A stretch of 5,892 nt of DNA. It comes from Bacillota bacterium. Its GTDB lineage: Bacteria; Bacillota; Clostridia; Christensenellales; Borkfalkiaceae. Both the position numbers and the translations under genes were made by a program. The stretch lies in assembly GCA_003343765.1 (NCBI GenBank), contig QAKO01000118.1, forward strand, positions 1-5,892. Direction: 5' to 3'. The notes under the pieces are model-generated. The model was given only the letters and a program-made list of their open reading frames with translations. It had not been told where the DNA came from and ran no database searches. This document shows positions 1 to 5,892 of this stretch, one piece after another (positions within the stretch are counted from its first letter, which is position 1; each line of letters opens with the position of its first letter).

Positions 1-813
1 GCGGCAGGGAGTGAAAATCCGGATCTGGGCGAATGTTTCGTTTACATCAAAAGTTTGGAAAGCAGTATAGTATCCCCCGAATATGAGGTACATTATTATT
101 CGAACAGCGGATCCTGGTTCGGCGGGGAAGCGGCGCATATTCTCGTGGAAGAAGCCAAGGCGGGCGATACGGTTGTGCTTTCGATGCAGGTAAAGACCTC
201 GCAGGACGGCGTTGCGGGTTCCGTGATCAAACTTTATCAGGAAAAAACGCAATGGATTGATTCCACGATGGGAGCAAACTATGCTTCGGGTGTTATGCTG
301 TCTCCCGCAACGGCAAACGGATGGCGCGAGGTGCGTCTGAAAGTTACGCTTACTGAAGACGGTTACGTATGGATCGCTGCAGGAAGTCAAAATCCGGGTT
401 TGGGTACGTGTGACGTAACGATCAAAGACGTGACGGTGATGAACGGAACGCTGTATATTGCAAATAATAACGCGAGCGGCGGAGCATGGTTCGGCGGGGA
501 GTCTGCACATGTCGTTGTCGCAGGTGCAAATACGGGAGATACGGTCGTTCTCAATGTGGAGATAATGACTACGCTGGACGGGACGGACGGCGCAGCAGTG
601 AAACTATATCAAACCAATTCGCAGTTGCAGGGGGCATCATCGAACGAAAATTACGATAAGGCAGTTACTCTTTTGCCTGCCGCAACGAGCGGCTGGCGCG
701 TGGTGAGCATCACGGTAACGCTTACCGAAGACGAATATGTCTGGCTGGGTGTGTCCAACGAAACTTCAGAGCTCGGCGAATGCACTGTGTATATTTACGT
801 CACGGCTGCATAA
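1..813 (+). CDS. Tandem-repeat, probably exported beta-sandwich protein (C-terminal part, 5' end outside window)
   Basis: The reading frame is open from the first base, so a TTG at 55 is not a real start; the gene begins upstream. The product ends with repeats of one module with a 124-residue period. The window opens just after the conserved Trp near the end of one module, followed by two complete modules. Each has WFGGE-(A/S)-AH, then GDTVVL, KLYQ, a GWR-V segment, VTLTED-YVW and an LG-C turn. Alternating hydrophobic strands, many Gly, Thr and Asn residues and the GW...YVW ending resemble jelly-roll carbohydrate-binding modules, but I cannot name a family. The protein stops right after the last strand (YVTAA), with no LPXTG motif, membrane segment or cell-wall domain. 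Export is inferred from composition, since the N-terminus is not visible. It may bind glycans or the cell surface; its actual role is unknown. Confidence 0.75.
   Translation, partial: AAGSENPDLGECFVYIKSLESSIVSPEYEVHYYSNSGSWFGGEAAHILVEEAKAGDTVVLSMQVKTSQDGVAGSVIKLYQEKTQWIDSTMGANYASGVMLSPATANGWREVRLKVTLTEDGYVWIAAGSQNPGLGTCDVTIKDVTVMNGTLYIANNNASGGAWFGGESAHVVVAGANTGDTVVLNVEIMTTLDGTDGAAVKLYQTNSQLQGASSNENYDKAVTLLPAATSGWRVVSITVTLTEDEYVWLGVSNETSELGECTVYIYVTAA
115..744 (+). repeat. Tandem 124-residue protein modules (two copies, plus the end of a third)
   Basis: The WFGGE motif is encoded at 115 and again at 487, exactly 372 bases (124 codons) apart. The YVW motif recurs at the same spacing. Aligned without gaps from WFGGE to YVW, 43 of 86 residues are identical by my hand count, so these are clearly duplicated but diverged modules. 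Bases 1 to about 50 are the tail of an earlier copy and match 376 to about 425 (AAGS-NP-LG-C). Confidence 0.88.
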
Positions 814-834
814 GCGAGCCGATACAAAACGAAC

Positions 835-869
835 AAAGCCCCCTGCTCCGTTCGGGGCAGGGGGCTTTT
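835..869 (+). terminator. Rho-independent terminator after the repeat protein
   Basis: A 14-bp stem pairs 835-848 with 855-868, with one G-T wobble and the hexaloop CGTTCG. The core is a five-C/five-G run flanked by AAAG and CTTT. The T-run is short (866-869, TTTT then AA), and three of its Ts also lie in the stem. It starts 21 bases after the TAA of the repeat protein gene and ends 25 bases before the GTG of the next gene, so it separates the two transcription units or attenuates reading into the second. Confidence 0.88.
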
Positions 870-880
870 AACGTTGTTTC

Positions 881-885
881 AGGAG
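881..885 (+). promoter_or_regulatory. Ribosome binding site for the DUF4838 gene
   Basis: AGGAG lies nine bases before the GTG at 895 and decides for that start. The in-frame ATG at 928 has no comparable purine-rich Shine-Dalgarno core. An in-frame TGA at 886-888 rules out any start further upstream. Confidence 0.8.
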
Positions 886-894
886 TGAGAGAAC

Positions 895-3144
895 GTGAAA
901 ATTTTTTTGGATTTTGGAAAAAAGTTGATGCCCATACGTCTGTGTGGTGCGGATATCTCGCAATTTGCAATTGTCATACATAGTTCGGGGGCAAAAAAAG
1001 GCGCTCCTGTGGTTCCGTCATGGACGGAAAAAGCTGCTAAAGTTTTCAAAAAATACATTTACCGTATCAGCGGTGTGGAGCTTTCGATATCTTATGATAT
1101 TTACCCGTTAAAGAGAGAGCACGAAATTCTCATCGGGGGAACGATCCGACTTTGCGATGAAACGGCGGGTGAAAATTTTTCGGACGACGAATATGCGATT
1201 TTGACAAGGGACGGGAACCTGATCATAAACGGCGGCAAACGCGGAATTTTGTACGGCGTATATACTTTTCTGGAAAAGTATTGCGGCGTGCGGTATCTGA
1301 CGGACACAGTTGAAAAACTGGCGGATGCCGAAGCGGTTGAGATCGGAGAAATTTGCGAAAGATCCCGTCCCGTGTTCGAATATCGCGAACTTTGCGATTG
1401 GAATGCGTGGGATCCCGATTTTTCGGTCAAGCTGAAATTAAACGGTACTTTTGTTCGGAAATTGCGCGAAGAGGACGGATTCGGCATGGGGTATGCGGGA
1501 GGAGCGGCCGGTCTCGTTCACACGTTTCACGAACTTGTCCCGCCCGAAAAATATTATCGGACACACCCCGAATTTTATGCACTTGACGCGGACGGAAACA
1601 GGGATCCGAGCGGATTATGTTTTGCAAACGAAGAGATGTTTTCGGTACTTTTGGATGGCGCAGAACGCTGGTTAAGGTCGGAAAAGGCTCCGACGATGAT
1701 CTCCGTTTCCATAAACGACGGGAATGCTTTCTGCCACTGCGAAAGATGTCGGGAAATTTATGGTCGGGGTGGGAACGATACGGACGCTCTGTTAGAGTTT
1801 GTCAACAAATTTGCGCGAAAAATACGGGAAACGTATCCTGAAATTCTTGTCGATACCATATCATACGGTGAAACAGAACAGCCTCCCAAGATCGTCAAAC
1901 CGGAGCGCAACGTGATCATACGGGTGTGCACGTGGTGTGCGGGAAACTATACGATAACGCAGGCGTTGCACAGCGATGAAACGGTCGAGGATGCGATCTT
2001 AGGCAGAACTCGCCTTGCGGCGGAGAGAATACAAAAGCTATCCGAACTTGTTCCCAAAATATATGTATGGGATTATCCCTATTGCTATCACATCATCAAT
2101 TGTCATTATCCTGTTTTAGGGGTATTGCGTGAGAATTATCGTTTTTTTGCCGAACACGGCGTAAAGGGCGTTTTTGTAAACGGAGAAACGGATACGGCCG
2201 ATTTTGTAGGCTTGAAAGTCTATCTTCTTTCCAAACTTTTATACGATCCGTACATGTCGGAGGAAGAGTATGCCGCACATGCCGAAGATTTCTTATACGG
2301 GTTTTACGGCAGGGGCGGAAAGTATATTGCTCAATTCCTGCAATGTGCTGCGTTATTGGCCGGAAAGGGGAAGGCTTATTCCTCGCTTTCCTCGCATGCA
2401 GACATTTACGGACTGAAATTGCGCGAAGACGGCACATATGACGACACATTTATCCGCAGGGGAAGGTCATATTTTGCAAAGGCGTTGGCATGTGCGGAAA
2501 CGGACGCAGAGCGTGCGAGGATCAAAAAGGCTTCGCTCGTGCTTGATTCGTTTGAGTTGTACTATTGCATGGATCACGTGATGCAGGGCGGCAGTGCGGA
2601 AAAGCAGGAGAAATTTGTTGCACGGAACAAAAAATACTATGAGGATATCGTTGCGTCAGGTATTCCGAGAATTACGGAAAACACATTTTTCCCTGTTGTT
2701 AAAAATTTCAGACAAAGCCCCGCGGAATGGGAGTATTGGGATGCACAGTGCCTTGCCGGCGACAGGAATAATGAAAATTATGCCAGAGAGTTATATCTTT
2801 TGTTGCCGGTGCGGGCGGCAAAGGGCGACGTTGTCAACGGAGATTATCTTTGTAAAACCAATAACGAAAACGAATCCGGTCAATTGAGTTATTGGTCGGG
2901 TGAAGGATTCACGGAAACGGGAAAGAATTTTTCTTGGGAAAGTACGAGAGAAAAATGGCAACCCGTCAGCATCAAAGGCGCAACAGTCACGGACGTATAT
3001 GAGTTTTCCGAACGGCAAGCGATCCCGCTTGACGATATTCGTATCAATCTGATACCCCGTCAGCAAAAGGGGATCTTTGTAAAGATAGAAAAAATGGACG
3101 CGGGAGCATATCTGTTTATACGCAAAAAAGAGGAGAATTTATGA
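895..3144 (+). CDS. DUF4838 domain protein, predicted cytoplasmic glycoside hydrolase
   Basis: This 749-residue protein looks like the DUF4838 family, whose members have an alpha/beta domain like the N-termini of GH67 and GH20 enzymes followed by a TIM-barrel-like domain. Residues about 20-150 carry the first, ending in GVYTFLEKYCGVRYL (121-135). Residues about 160-450 carry the second, including YYRTHPEFYAL (220-230) and the hallmark S-x-N-D-G-x4-C-x-C-x2-C (Asp275; Cys280, 282, 285). Acidic residues in VFVNGETDT (426-434) are possible catalytic candidates, by inference only. A helical region and a beta-rich tail (about 650-749) follow. I see no signal peptide or membrane segment, so it should act inside the cell. 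Start: GTG with AGGAG nine bases upstream. Its stop overlaps the next start (ATGA), tying it to the GH112 phosphorylase and suggesting a galactosyl-hexosamine-type oligosaccharide substrate. No reaction is established to my knowledge. Confidence 0.83.
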   Translation: MKIFLDFGKKLMPIRLCGADISQFAIVIHSSGAKKGAPVVPSWTEKAAKVFKKYIYRISGVELSISYDIYPLKREHEILIGGTIRLCDETAGENFSDDEYAILTRDGNLIINGGKRGILYGVYTFLEKYCGVRYLTDTVEKLADAEAVEIGEICERSRPVFEYRELCDWNAWDPDFSVKLKLNGTFVRKLREEDGFGMGYAGGAAGLVHTFHELVPPEKYYRTHPEFYALDADGNRDPSGLCFANEEMFSVLLDGAERWLRSEKAPTMISVSINDGNAFCHCERCREIYGRGGNDTDALLEFVNKFARKIRETYPEILVDTISYGETEQPPKIVKPERNVIIRVCTWCAGNYTITQALHSDETVEDAILGRTRLAAERIQKLSELVPKIYVWDYPYCYHIINCHYPVLGVLRENYRFFAEHGVKGVFVNGETDTADFVGLKVYLLSKLLYDPYMSEEEYAAHAEDFLYGFYGRGGKYIAQFLQCAALLAGKGKAYSSLSSHADIYGLKLREDGTYDDTFIRRGRSYFAKALACAETDAERARIKKASLVLDSFELYYCMDHVMQGGSAEKQEKFVARNKKYYEDIVASGIPRITENTFFPVVKNFRQSPAEWEYWDAQCLAGDRNNENYARELYLLLPVRAAKGDVVNGDYLCKTNNENESGQLSYWSGEGFTETGKNFSWESTREKWQPVSIKGATVTDVYEFSERQAIPLDDIRINLIPRQQKGIFVKIEKMDAGAYLFIRKKEENL
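3131..3135 (+). promoter_or_regulatory. Ribosome binding site for the GH112 phosphorylase gene
   Basis: AGGAG sits five bases before the ATG at 3141, inside the last codons of the DUF4838 gene. Together with the ATGA stop/start overlap at 3141-3144 this suggests translational coupling of the two genes. Confidence 0.8.
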
Positions 3145-5309
3145 AGACAAAGGGCAGAGTTACTATCCCTACGGATGAAAATTTTGTGGAAGGTACAAAA
3201 AAGATCGCAAAGCTATGGGGGGCGGATGCCGTACGTGATTGCGACGGCACCGTATTGCCGTCCAATGCTGCAGAGTTGGCGGAAAAAGTATATAATACGT
3301 ATTTTGTTGTGCGCGGAGATAACGAATGGGCGCGAAAGCATCCGGAGGAAACGCATAGAACGTTTTTAAGGAGCGACAGGTGCATAGCCTTGGATACAAA
3401 TTTGGATATTTGCCCGATGGACGGATTTTTTGCTGAGCAGATATCTCCGGATTGGGAGCAAACGGCACGCTGGCAGGTCTTTGACAGGACTACGGGTAAA
3501 GAAGTTTTTACTTGGCGAGCAGATGAGAGCGCAGGGGTAATCCATATCCAAAATACCGTTCCCTATCATGAGTATACGTTAAATTTTATGGCGAAGGTCA
3601 TCTGGCATCCCGTTCAGATCTACAATTATCTTACAAATCATTGGACGTGCGAAAAACAGCGGATGTATGATCCTACCTTTCCGAATACTGCGGAATATAT
3701 TAGGAAATTTATGGAACAGTGGTGTGACAGGCATCCGGAAACGAATGTGGTGCGGTTTACCACTTTTTTATATCAATTTACGCTCATTTTTAATGAACGC
3801 GGGCGGGAAAAGTATGTCGACTGGTTCGGCTATACACTTGCGGCGAGCCCCGCAATGCTCGACCGATTTGAAAGGGAATACGGATATAAATTGACGTCGG
3901 AAGATATTGTGGACGGCGGCTGTTACAACAACCCTTTCCGCGTGCCTACACAAAAATTCAGGGACTTTATGGAGCTTGTCTGCCGTGTGACGGTGGAAAA
4001 AGTGCGGGAGCTTGTGGACATCGTTCATGCGAAAGGTAAAGAGGCGATGATGTTCCTGGGCGATGACTGGATCGGTGCGGAGCCGTACGGAAAATATTTT
4101 AAAGATCTGAATTTAGATGCCGTGGTCGGCAGCGTAGGCGGTGGCGTTACGGTTCGTATGCTTTCGGAAATTCCGCACGTGCGGTATCGGGAAGGAAGGT
4201 TTTTGCCTTATTTTTTCCCGGATACTTTTTTTGAGGGGAATGAGGAAAATGCCGTGGCGGAACTGAATCGTAATTGGGTCACTGCAAGAAGGGCAATGAT
4301 GCGAAAGCCGCTTGACAGAATGGGTTTCGGAGGGTATTTGTCTTTGGCTGCAAAATTCCCGAAATTTATCGACAGAGTCGCAAACATCTGCGATGAATTC
4401 AGGACGATTTGCGATGCCGCCCAGGGAGTGAAACCGTATGCGGGCGTTACGGTGGCGATTTTGAACTGTTGGGGGCAACTGCGTTCCTGGCAGAGTCATA
4501 TGGTGGCGCACGAACTATGGTATCAGCAGATTTATTCTTATCAGGGTATACTGGAAGCTCTGTCCGGATTGGCCGTCAATGTTAAATTTATTTCATTTGA
4601 GGATGTCCGTAACAAGGGAATCGATGCGGACATCGATGTCTTGATTAATGTCGGCGCAGAAGGCACGGCGTATTCGGGCGGTGCGGAGTGGTCAGACGAA
4701 AGGCTGGTTTGTAGTATTCGGAAATGGGTTGCGCAAGGCCACGGGTTCCTCGGAGTTGGGCAGCCGAGCGCATTCATGAAAGAGGACAGGGCTTTTGTTT
4801 TAGCGGACGTTTTGGGCGTAGACGAGGAAAAGGGCTTCACACTTTCCGAGGATAAGTACAATATCGGAGAAAAACCGCATTTTATAACAGAGGATGTTGT
4901 CGGAGAGATCGATTACGGCGAAGGGACAAAGAATATTTACGCATTACACAATGCGGATGTATTGGATGTTCGGTTTTCAGACAGATGCAAACGCAGCGTG
5001 AATGTCGGCGAAGTGATGCTGGCAGCGAATGTTTACGGCAAAGGCAGAGGTGTGTACATGGCGGGGTTGCCATATAGTACACAAAATGCCCGCCTGTTAT
5101 ATCGTGCAATTTATTGGGCGGCAGCAAAGGAAAAGGAGATAAAAAAGGCTTTTTCAAGCAATCCGTTCACGGAATGTAACTATTACCCGGAAAGCGGAAA
5201 ATACGCCGTCGTAAACAATTCGGATGTGCTGCAAAAAACGACCTTTTTTGATAGGGACGGCAAATCAAAAAATATCACGATCGAGGCAAATGCGATCATG
5301 TGGTTATAA
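3141..5309 (+). CDS. 1,3-beta-galactosyl-N-acetylhexosamine phosphorylase (GH112; galacto-N-biose/lacto-N-biose type)
   Basis: The 722-residue product matches the remembered Bifidobacterium longum GH112 enzyme nearly end to end. The family splits Gal-beta-1,3-GalNAc or Gal-beta-1,3-GlcNAc with phosphate into galactose 1-phosphate and the free hexosamine, in the cytoplasm. Visible landmarks: GRVTIPTDENF at the start, Arg32 (binding residue at the same number), the YN-LTN block (161-166), VVRFTTF (203-209), MMFLGDDWIG (303-312) with Asp308 matching the catalytic acid Asp313, EGRFLPYFFPDTF (351-363) and GYLSLAAKFPKF. Residues to about 430 form the TIM barrel, about 433-660 the central alpha/beta domain (VAILNCWG, ISFEDV, YGKGRGVYMAGLPYS), and about 665-722 the small beta domain. 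It is about 30 residues shorter than the bifidobacterial protein, mainly through a shorter loop in the central domain. All key residues I can place are present. Galactosyl-rhamnose phosphorylases share this family, so the acceptor sugar is less certain than the family. Confidence 0.93.
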   Translation: MKTKGRVTIPTDENFVEGTKKIAKLWGADAVRDCDGTVLPSNAAELAEKVYNTYFVVRGDNEWARKHPEETHRTFLRSDRCIALDTNLDICPMDGFFAEQISPDWEQTARWQVFDRTTGKEVFTWRADESAGVIHIQNTVPYHEYTLNFMAKVIWHPVQIYNYLTNHWTCEKQRMYDPTFPNTAEYIRKFMEQWCDRHPETNVVRFTTFLYQFTLIFNERGREKYVDWFGYTLAASPAMLDRFEREYGYKLTSEDIVDGGCYNNPFRVPTQKFRDFMELVCRVTVEKVRELVDIVHAKGKEAMMFLGDDWIGAEPYGKYFKDLNLDAVVGSVGGGVTVRMLSEIPHVRYREGRFLPYFFPDTFFEGNEENAVAELNRNWVTARRAMMRKPLDRMGFGGYLSLAAKFPKFIDRVANICDEFRTICDAAQGVKPYAGVTVAILNCWGQLRSWQSHMVAHELWYQQIYSYQGILEALSGLAVNVKFISFEDVRNKGIDADIDVLINVGAEGTAYSGGAEWSDERLVCSIRKWVAQGHGFLGVGQPSAFMKEDRAFVLADVLGVDEEKGFTLSEDKYNIGEKPHFITEDVVGEIDYGEGTKNIYALHNADVLDVRFSDRCKRSVNVGEVMLAANVYGKGRGVYMAGLPYSTQNARLLYRAIYWAAAKEKEIKKAFSSNPFTECNYYPESGKYAVVNNSDVLQKTTFFDRDGKSKNITIEANAIMWL

Positions 5310-5412
5310 AGTCAAACATAGTAGTTCGTAATAGAACAAAGGATAAAAAAGTAAAAATATATATTGGTTTTGCTCTGATTACAGATAAAGGGTTATGGTT
5401 GTGTCGATAGGA

Positions 5413-5515
5413 CGTGCGCTTGGCTTTATACAAGTCGGCGGTAAAGCTGACGGTGCGGGTGACGCCGCACCGTCACCCGCTCGCTGCGCTCGCGGGCGCC
5501 GAAGCCAAGCGCACG
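5413..5515. repeat. Compound inverted-repeat element with 14-bp terminal arms and competing inner hairpins
   Basis: The outer arms are perfect: CGTGCGCTTGGCTT at 5413-5426 pairs with 5502-5515. The right arm continues into CGCCG (5497-5501), which can pair with 5436-5440 across a nine-base bulge on the left. Inside, an 11-bp hairpin (5448-5458 with 5465-5475) and a 10-bp hairpin (5455-5464 with 5471-5480) share bases and exclude each other. A third stem, CCCGC/GCGGG (5476-5480 with 5492-5496), fits with the first but not the second. There is no T-run after it on either strand and no clear target-site duplication. It could be a REP/MITE-like element, a structured RNA or a transcription end; the sequence alone does not decide. 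Confidence 0.65.
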
Positions 5516-5612
5516 CCTCAAACAAACAACCAAAGAATGCTGAAAAGATAAGGTAAAACAGAGCTTGTAAACGGACGGCAAAAAACAAGTCTCAAGAAAA
5601 GTACGGCAAAGG

Positions 5613-5690
5613 GAAAGCGCGGCGGATGCGGAGCCGTCCCGCTGACCCGCTTGGGATCGGCTTCCGCTTTTTCCGCCGCGCATCGCTTTC
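5613..5690. repeat. Long imperfect hairpin, possible bidirectional terminator
   Basis: Five stem blocks build one hairpin of 27 pairs: 5613-5619 with 5684-5690, 5620-5626 with 5672-5678, 5628-5632 with 5663-5667, 5633-5636 with 5658-5661, and 5637-5640 with 5653-5656, with a 12-base loop. It lies between two convergent genes. CTTTC tracts follow on both strands, so a two-way terminator is possible, but there is no good T-run. It may equally be a dispersed palindromic repeat. Confidence 0.55.
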
Positions 5691-5735
5691 TTTCATCGGC
5701 CGACAGAGTGCTTCTTAGTCTGTTGGACGGTTGTT

Positions 5736-5892
5736 TTATTTGTCCGTCATATCTGCCTGCAAAAACAGCAACAGCCGCTTGTTTAAGATCTGGATGTATT
5801 TTTCGGTTACTCCGCGTTCTGCGGCATAGGCTTTCTGTGTTTTGGCATGAACATATAATTCATCGAACACTGTTTTCAGCCGCTTCGGGGCA
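5736..5892 (-). CDS. C-terminal end of a hypothetical protein with a helix-turn-helix-like tail (5' end outside window)
   Basis: On the minus strand a frame is open from the right window edge to a TAA at 5736-5738, giving the last 51 residues. It begins APKRLKTVFDELYVHAK and ends LLLFLQADMTDK. The amphipathic pattern looks like real protein: TQKAYAAERGVTEKYIQIL has the spacing of a helix-turn-helix (alanine-rich helix, Gly-Val turn, recognition-type helix), as in sigma-factor region 4 or phage-type regulators. This is a pattern call only; the main part of the gene is not visible and I cannot name the family. It converges on the phosphorylase gene, and no terminator with a T-run follows; the nearest structure is the hairpin starting at 5690. 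Confidence 0.6.
   Translation of the reverse strand, partial: APKRLKTVFDELYVHAKTQKAYAAERGVTEKYIQILNKRLLLFLQADMTDK

Larger units (their letters stand above)
5310..5735. other. Intergenic region with two large inverted-repeat elements, no convincing gene
   Basis: This stretch lies between the phosphorylase and a convergent gene. Bases 5310-5410 are AT-rich, and I see no classic terminator directly after the phosphorylase stop. Bases 5413-5515 and 5613-5690 are GC-rich and highly self-complementary; they are listed separately. Short reading frames here on both strands are low-complexity (Arg, Ala, Pro, Ser) and follow from the palindromes. A small palindrome, TCGGCCGA, sits at 5696-5703. Confidence 0.7.

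Noticed and set aside
55..57. TTG as the start of the repeat protein
   Set aside because: The frame is open to base 1, and the codons before it encode the tail of another module (AAGSENPDLGEC), so the gene starts outside the window.
928..930. ATG as alternative start of the DUF4838 gene
   Set aside because: No good ribosome binding site precedes it, while the GTG at 895 has AGGAG nine bases upstream. The choice changes only 11 residues.
780..983. Plus-strand frame of 67 codons across the terminator
   Set aside because: It crosses the hairpin and overlaps the ends of two well-supported genes in another frame.
5413..5515. Insertion sequence or complete transposon
   Set aside because: There is no transposase and no clear target-site duplication; only the terminal arms resemble a mobile element, so it is kept as an inverted repeat.
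5395..5556. A 53-codon plus-strand frame starting MVVSIGRALGF, with AAAGGG just upstream of its ATG
   Set aside because: It runs through the inverted-repeat element at 5413-5515, its middle is Ala/Arg/Gly-rich from the palindrome, and the purine stretch is only two bases from the ATG. More likely chance than a gene.
5379..5683. Two overlapping minus-strand frames of 69 and 85 codons
   Set aside because: Both are read through the GC-rich palindromes, have low-complexity Arg/Ser/Ala/Pro composition and overlap each other in different frames.
5310..5735. CRISPR array or tRNA in the gene-free stretch
   Set aside because: No regularly spaced direct repeats and no cloverleaf pattern; the repeats here are inverted, not direct.

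Overview
The window looks like a chromosomal piece of a gut-type, Gram-positive-like bacterium, probably an uncultured member of the Clostridia. The signs are AGGAG ribosome binding sites at close spacing, a GTG start, a strong hairpin terminator, moderate base composition, and a phosphorylase family typical of host-glycan users. The taxonomic call is an inference; there is no marker gene here.

Layout: (1) Bases 1-813 (+) are the C-terminal end of a protein built from a 124-residue module, probably an exported beta-sandwich glycan-binding or surface protein. Two full modules and the tail of a third are visible. (2) A near-perfect terminator hairpin lies at 835-869. (3) Bases 895-3144 (+) encode a 749-residue DUF4838-type predicted glycoside hydrolase. 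(4) Bases 3141-5309 (+) encode a 722-residue GH112 galactosyl-beta-1,3-N-acetylhexosamine phosphorylase, overlapping the previous gene by ATGA. (5) Bases 5310-5735 show no convincing gene but hold two large inverted-repeat elements, one with mutually exclusive hairpins. (6) Bases 5736-5892 (-) are the last 51 codons of a gene running off the right edge, with a helix-turn-helix-like C-terminus.

The two central genes look like a translationally coupled, cytoplasmic pair. GH112 enzymes split Gal-beta-1,3-GlcNAc or Gal-beta-1,3-GalNAc (some members Gal-beta-1,4-rhamnose) with phosphate into galactose 1-phosphate and the free acceptor sugar. The DUF4838 protein has no defined reaction known to me; its linkage suggests that it trims an imported oligosaccharide to the disaccharide used by the phosphorylase, or acts on the same glycan. 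No transporter, kinase or regulator for the pathway lies inside the window.

The most worthwhile points are the DUF4838-GH112 pairing, the terminator placed so close to the operon start that a separate promoter hardly fits behind it, and the competing-hairpin element downstream of the phosphorylase.
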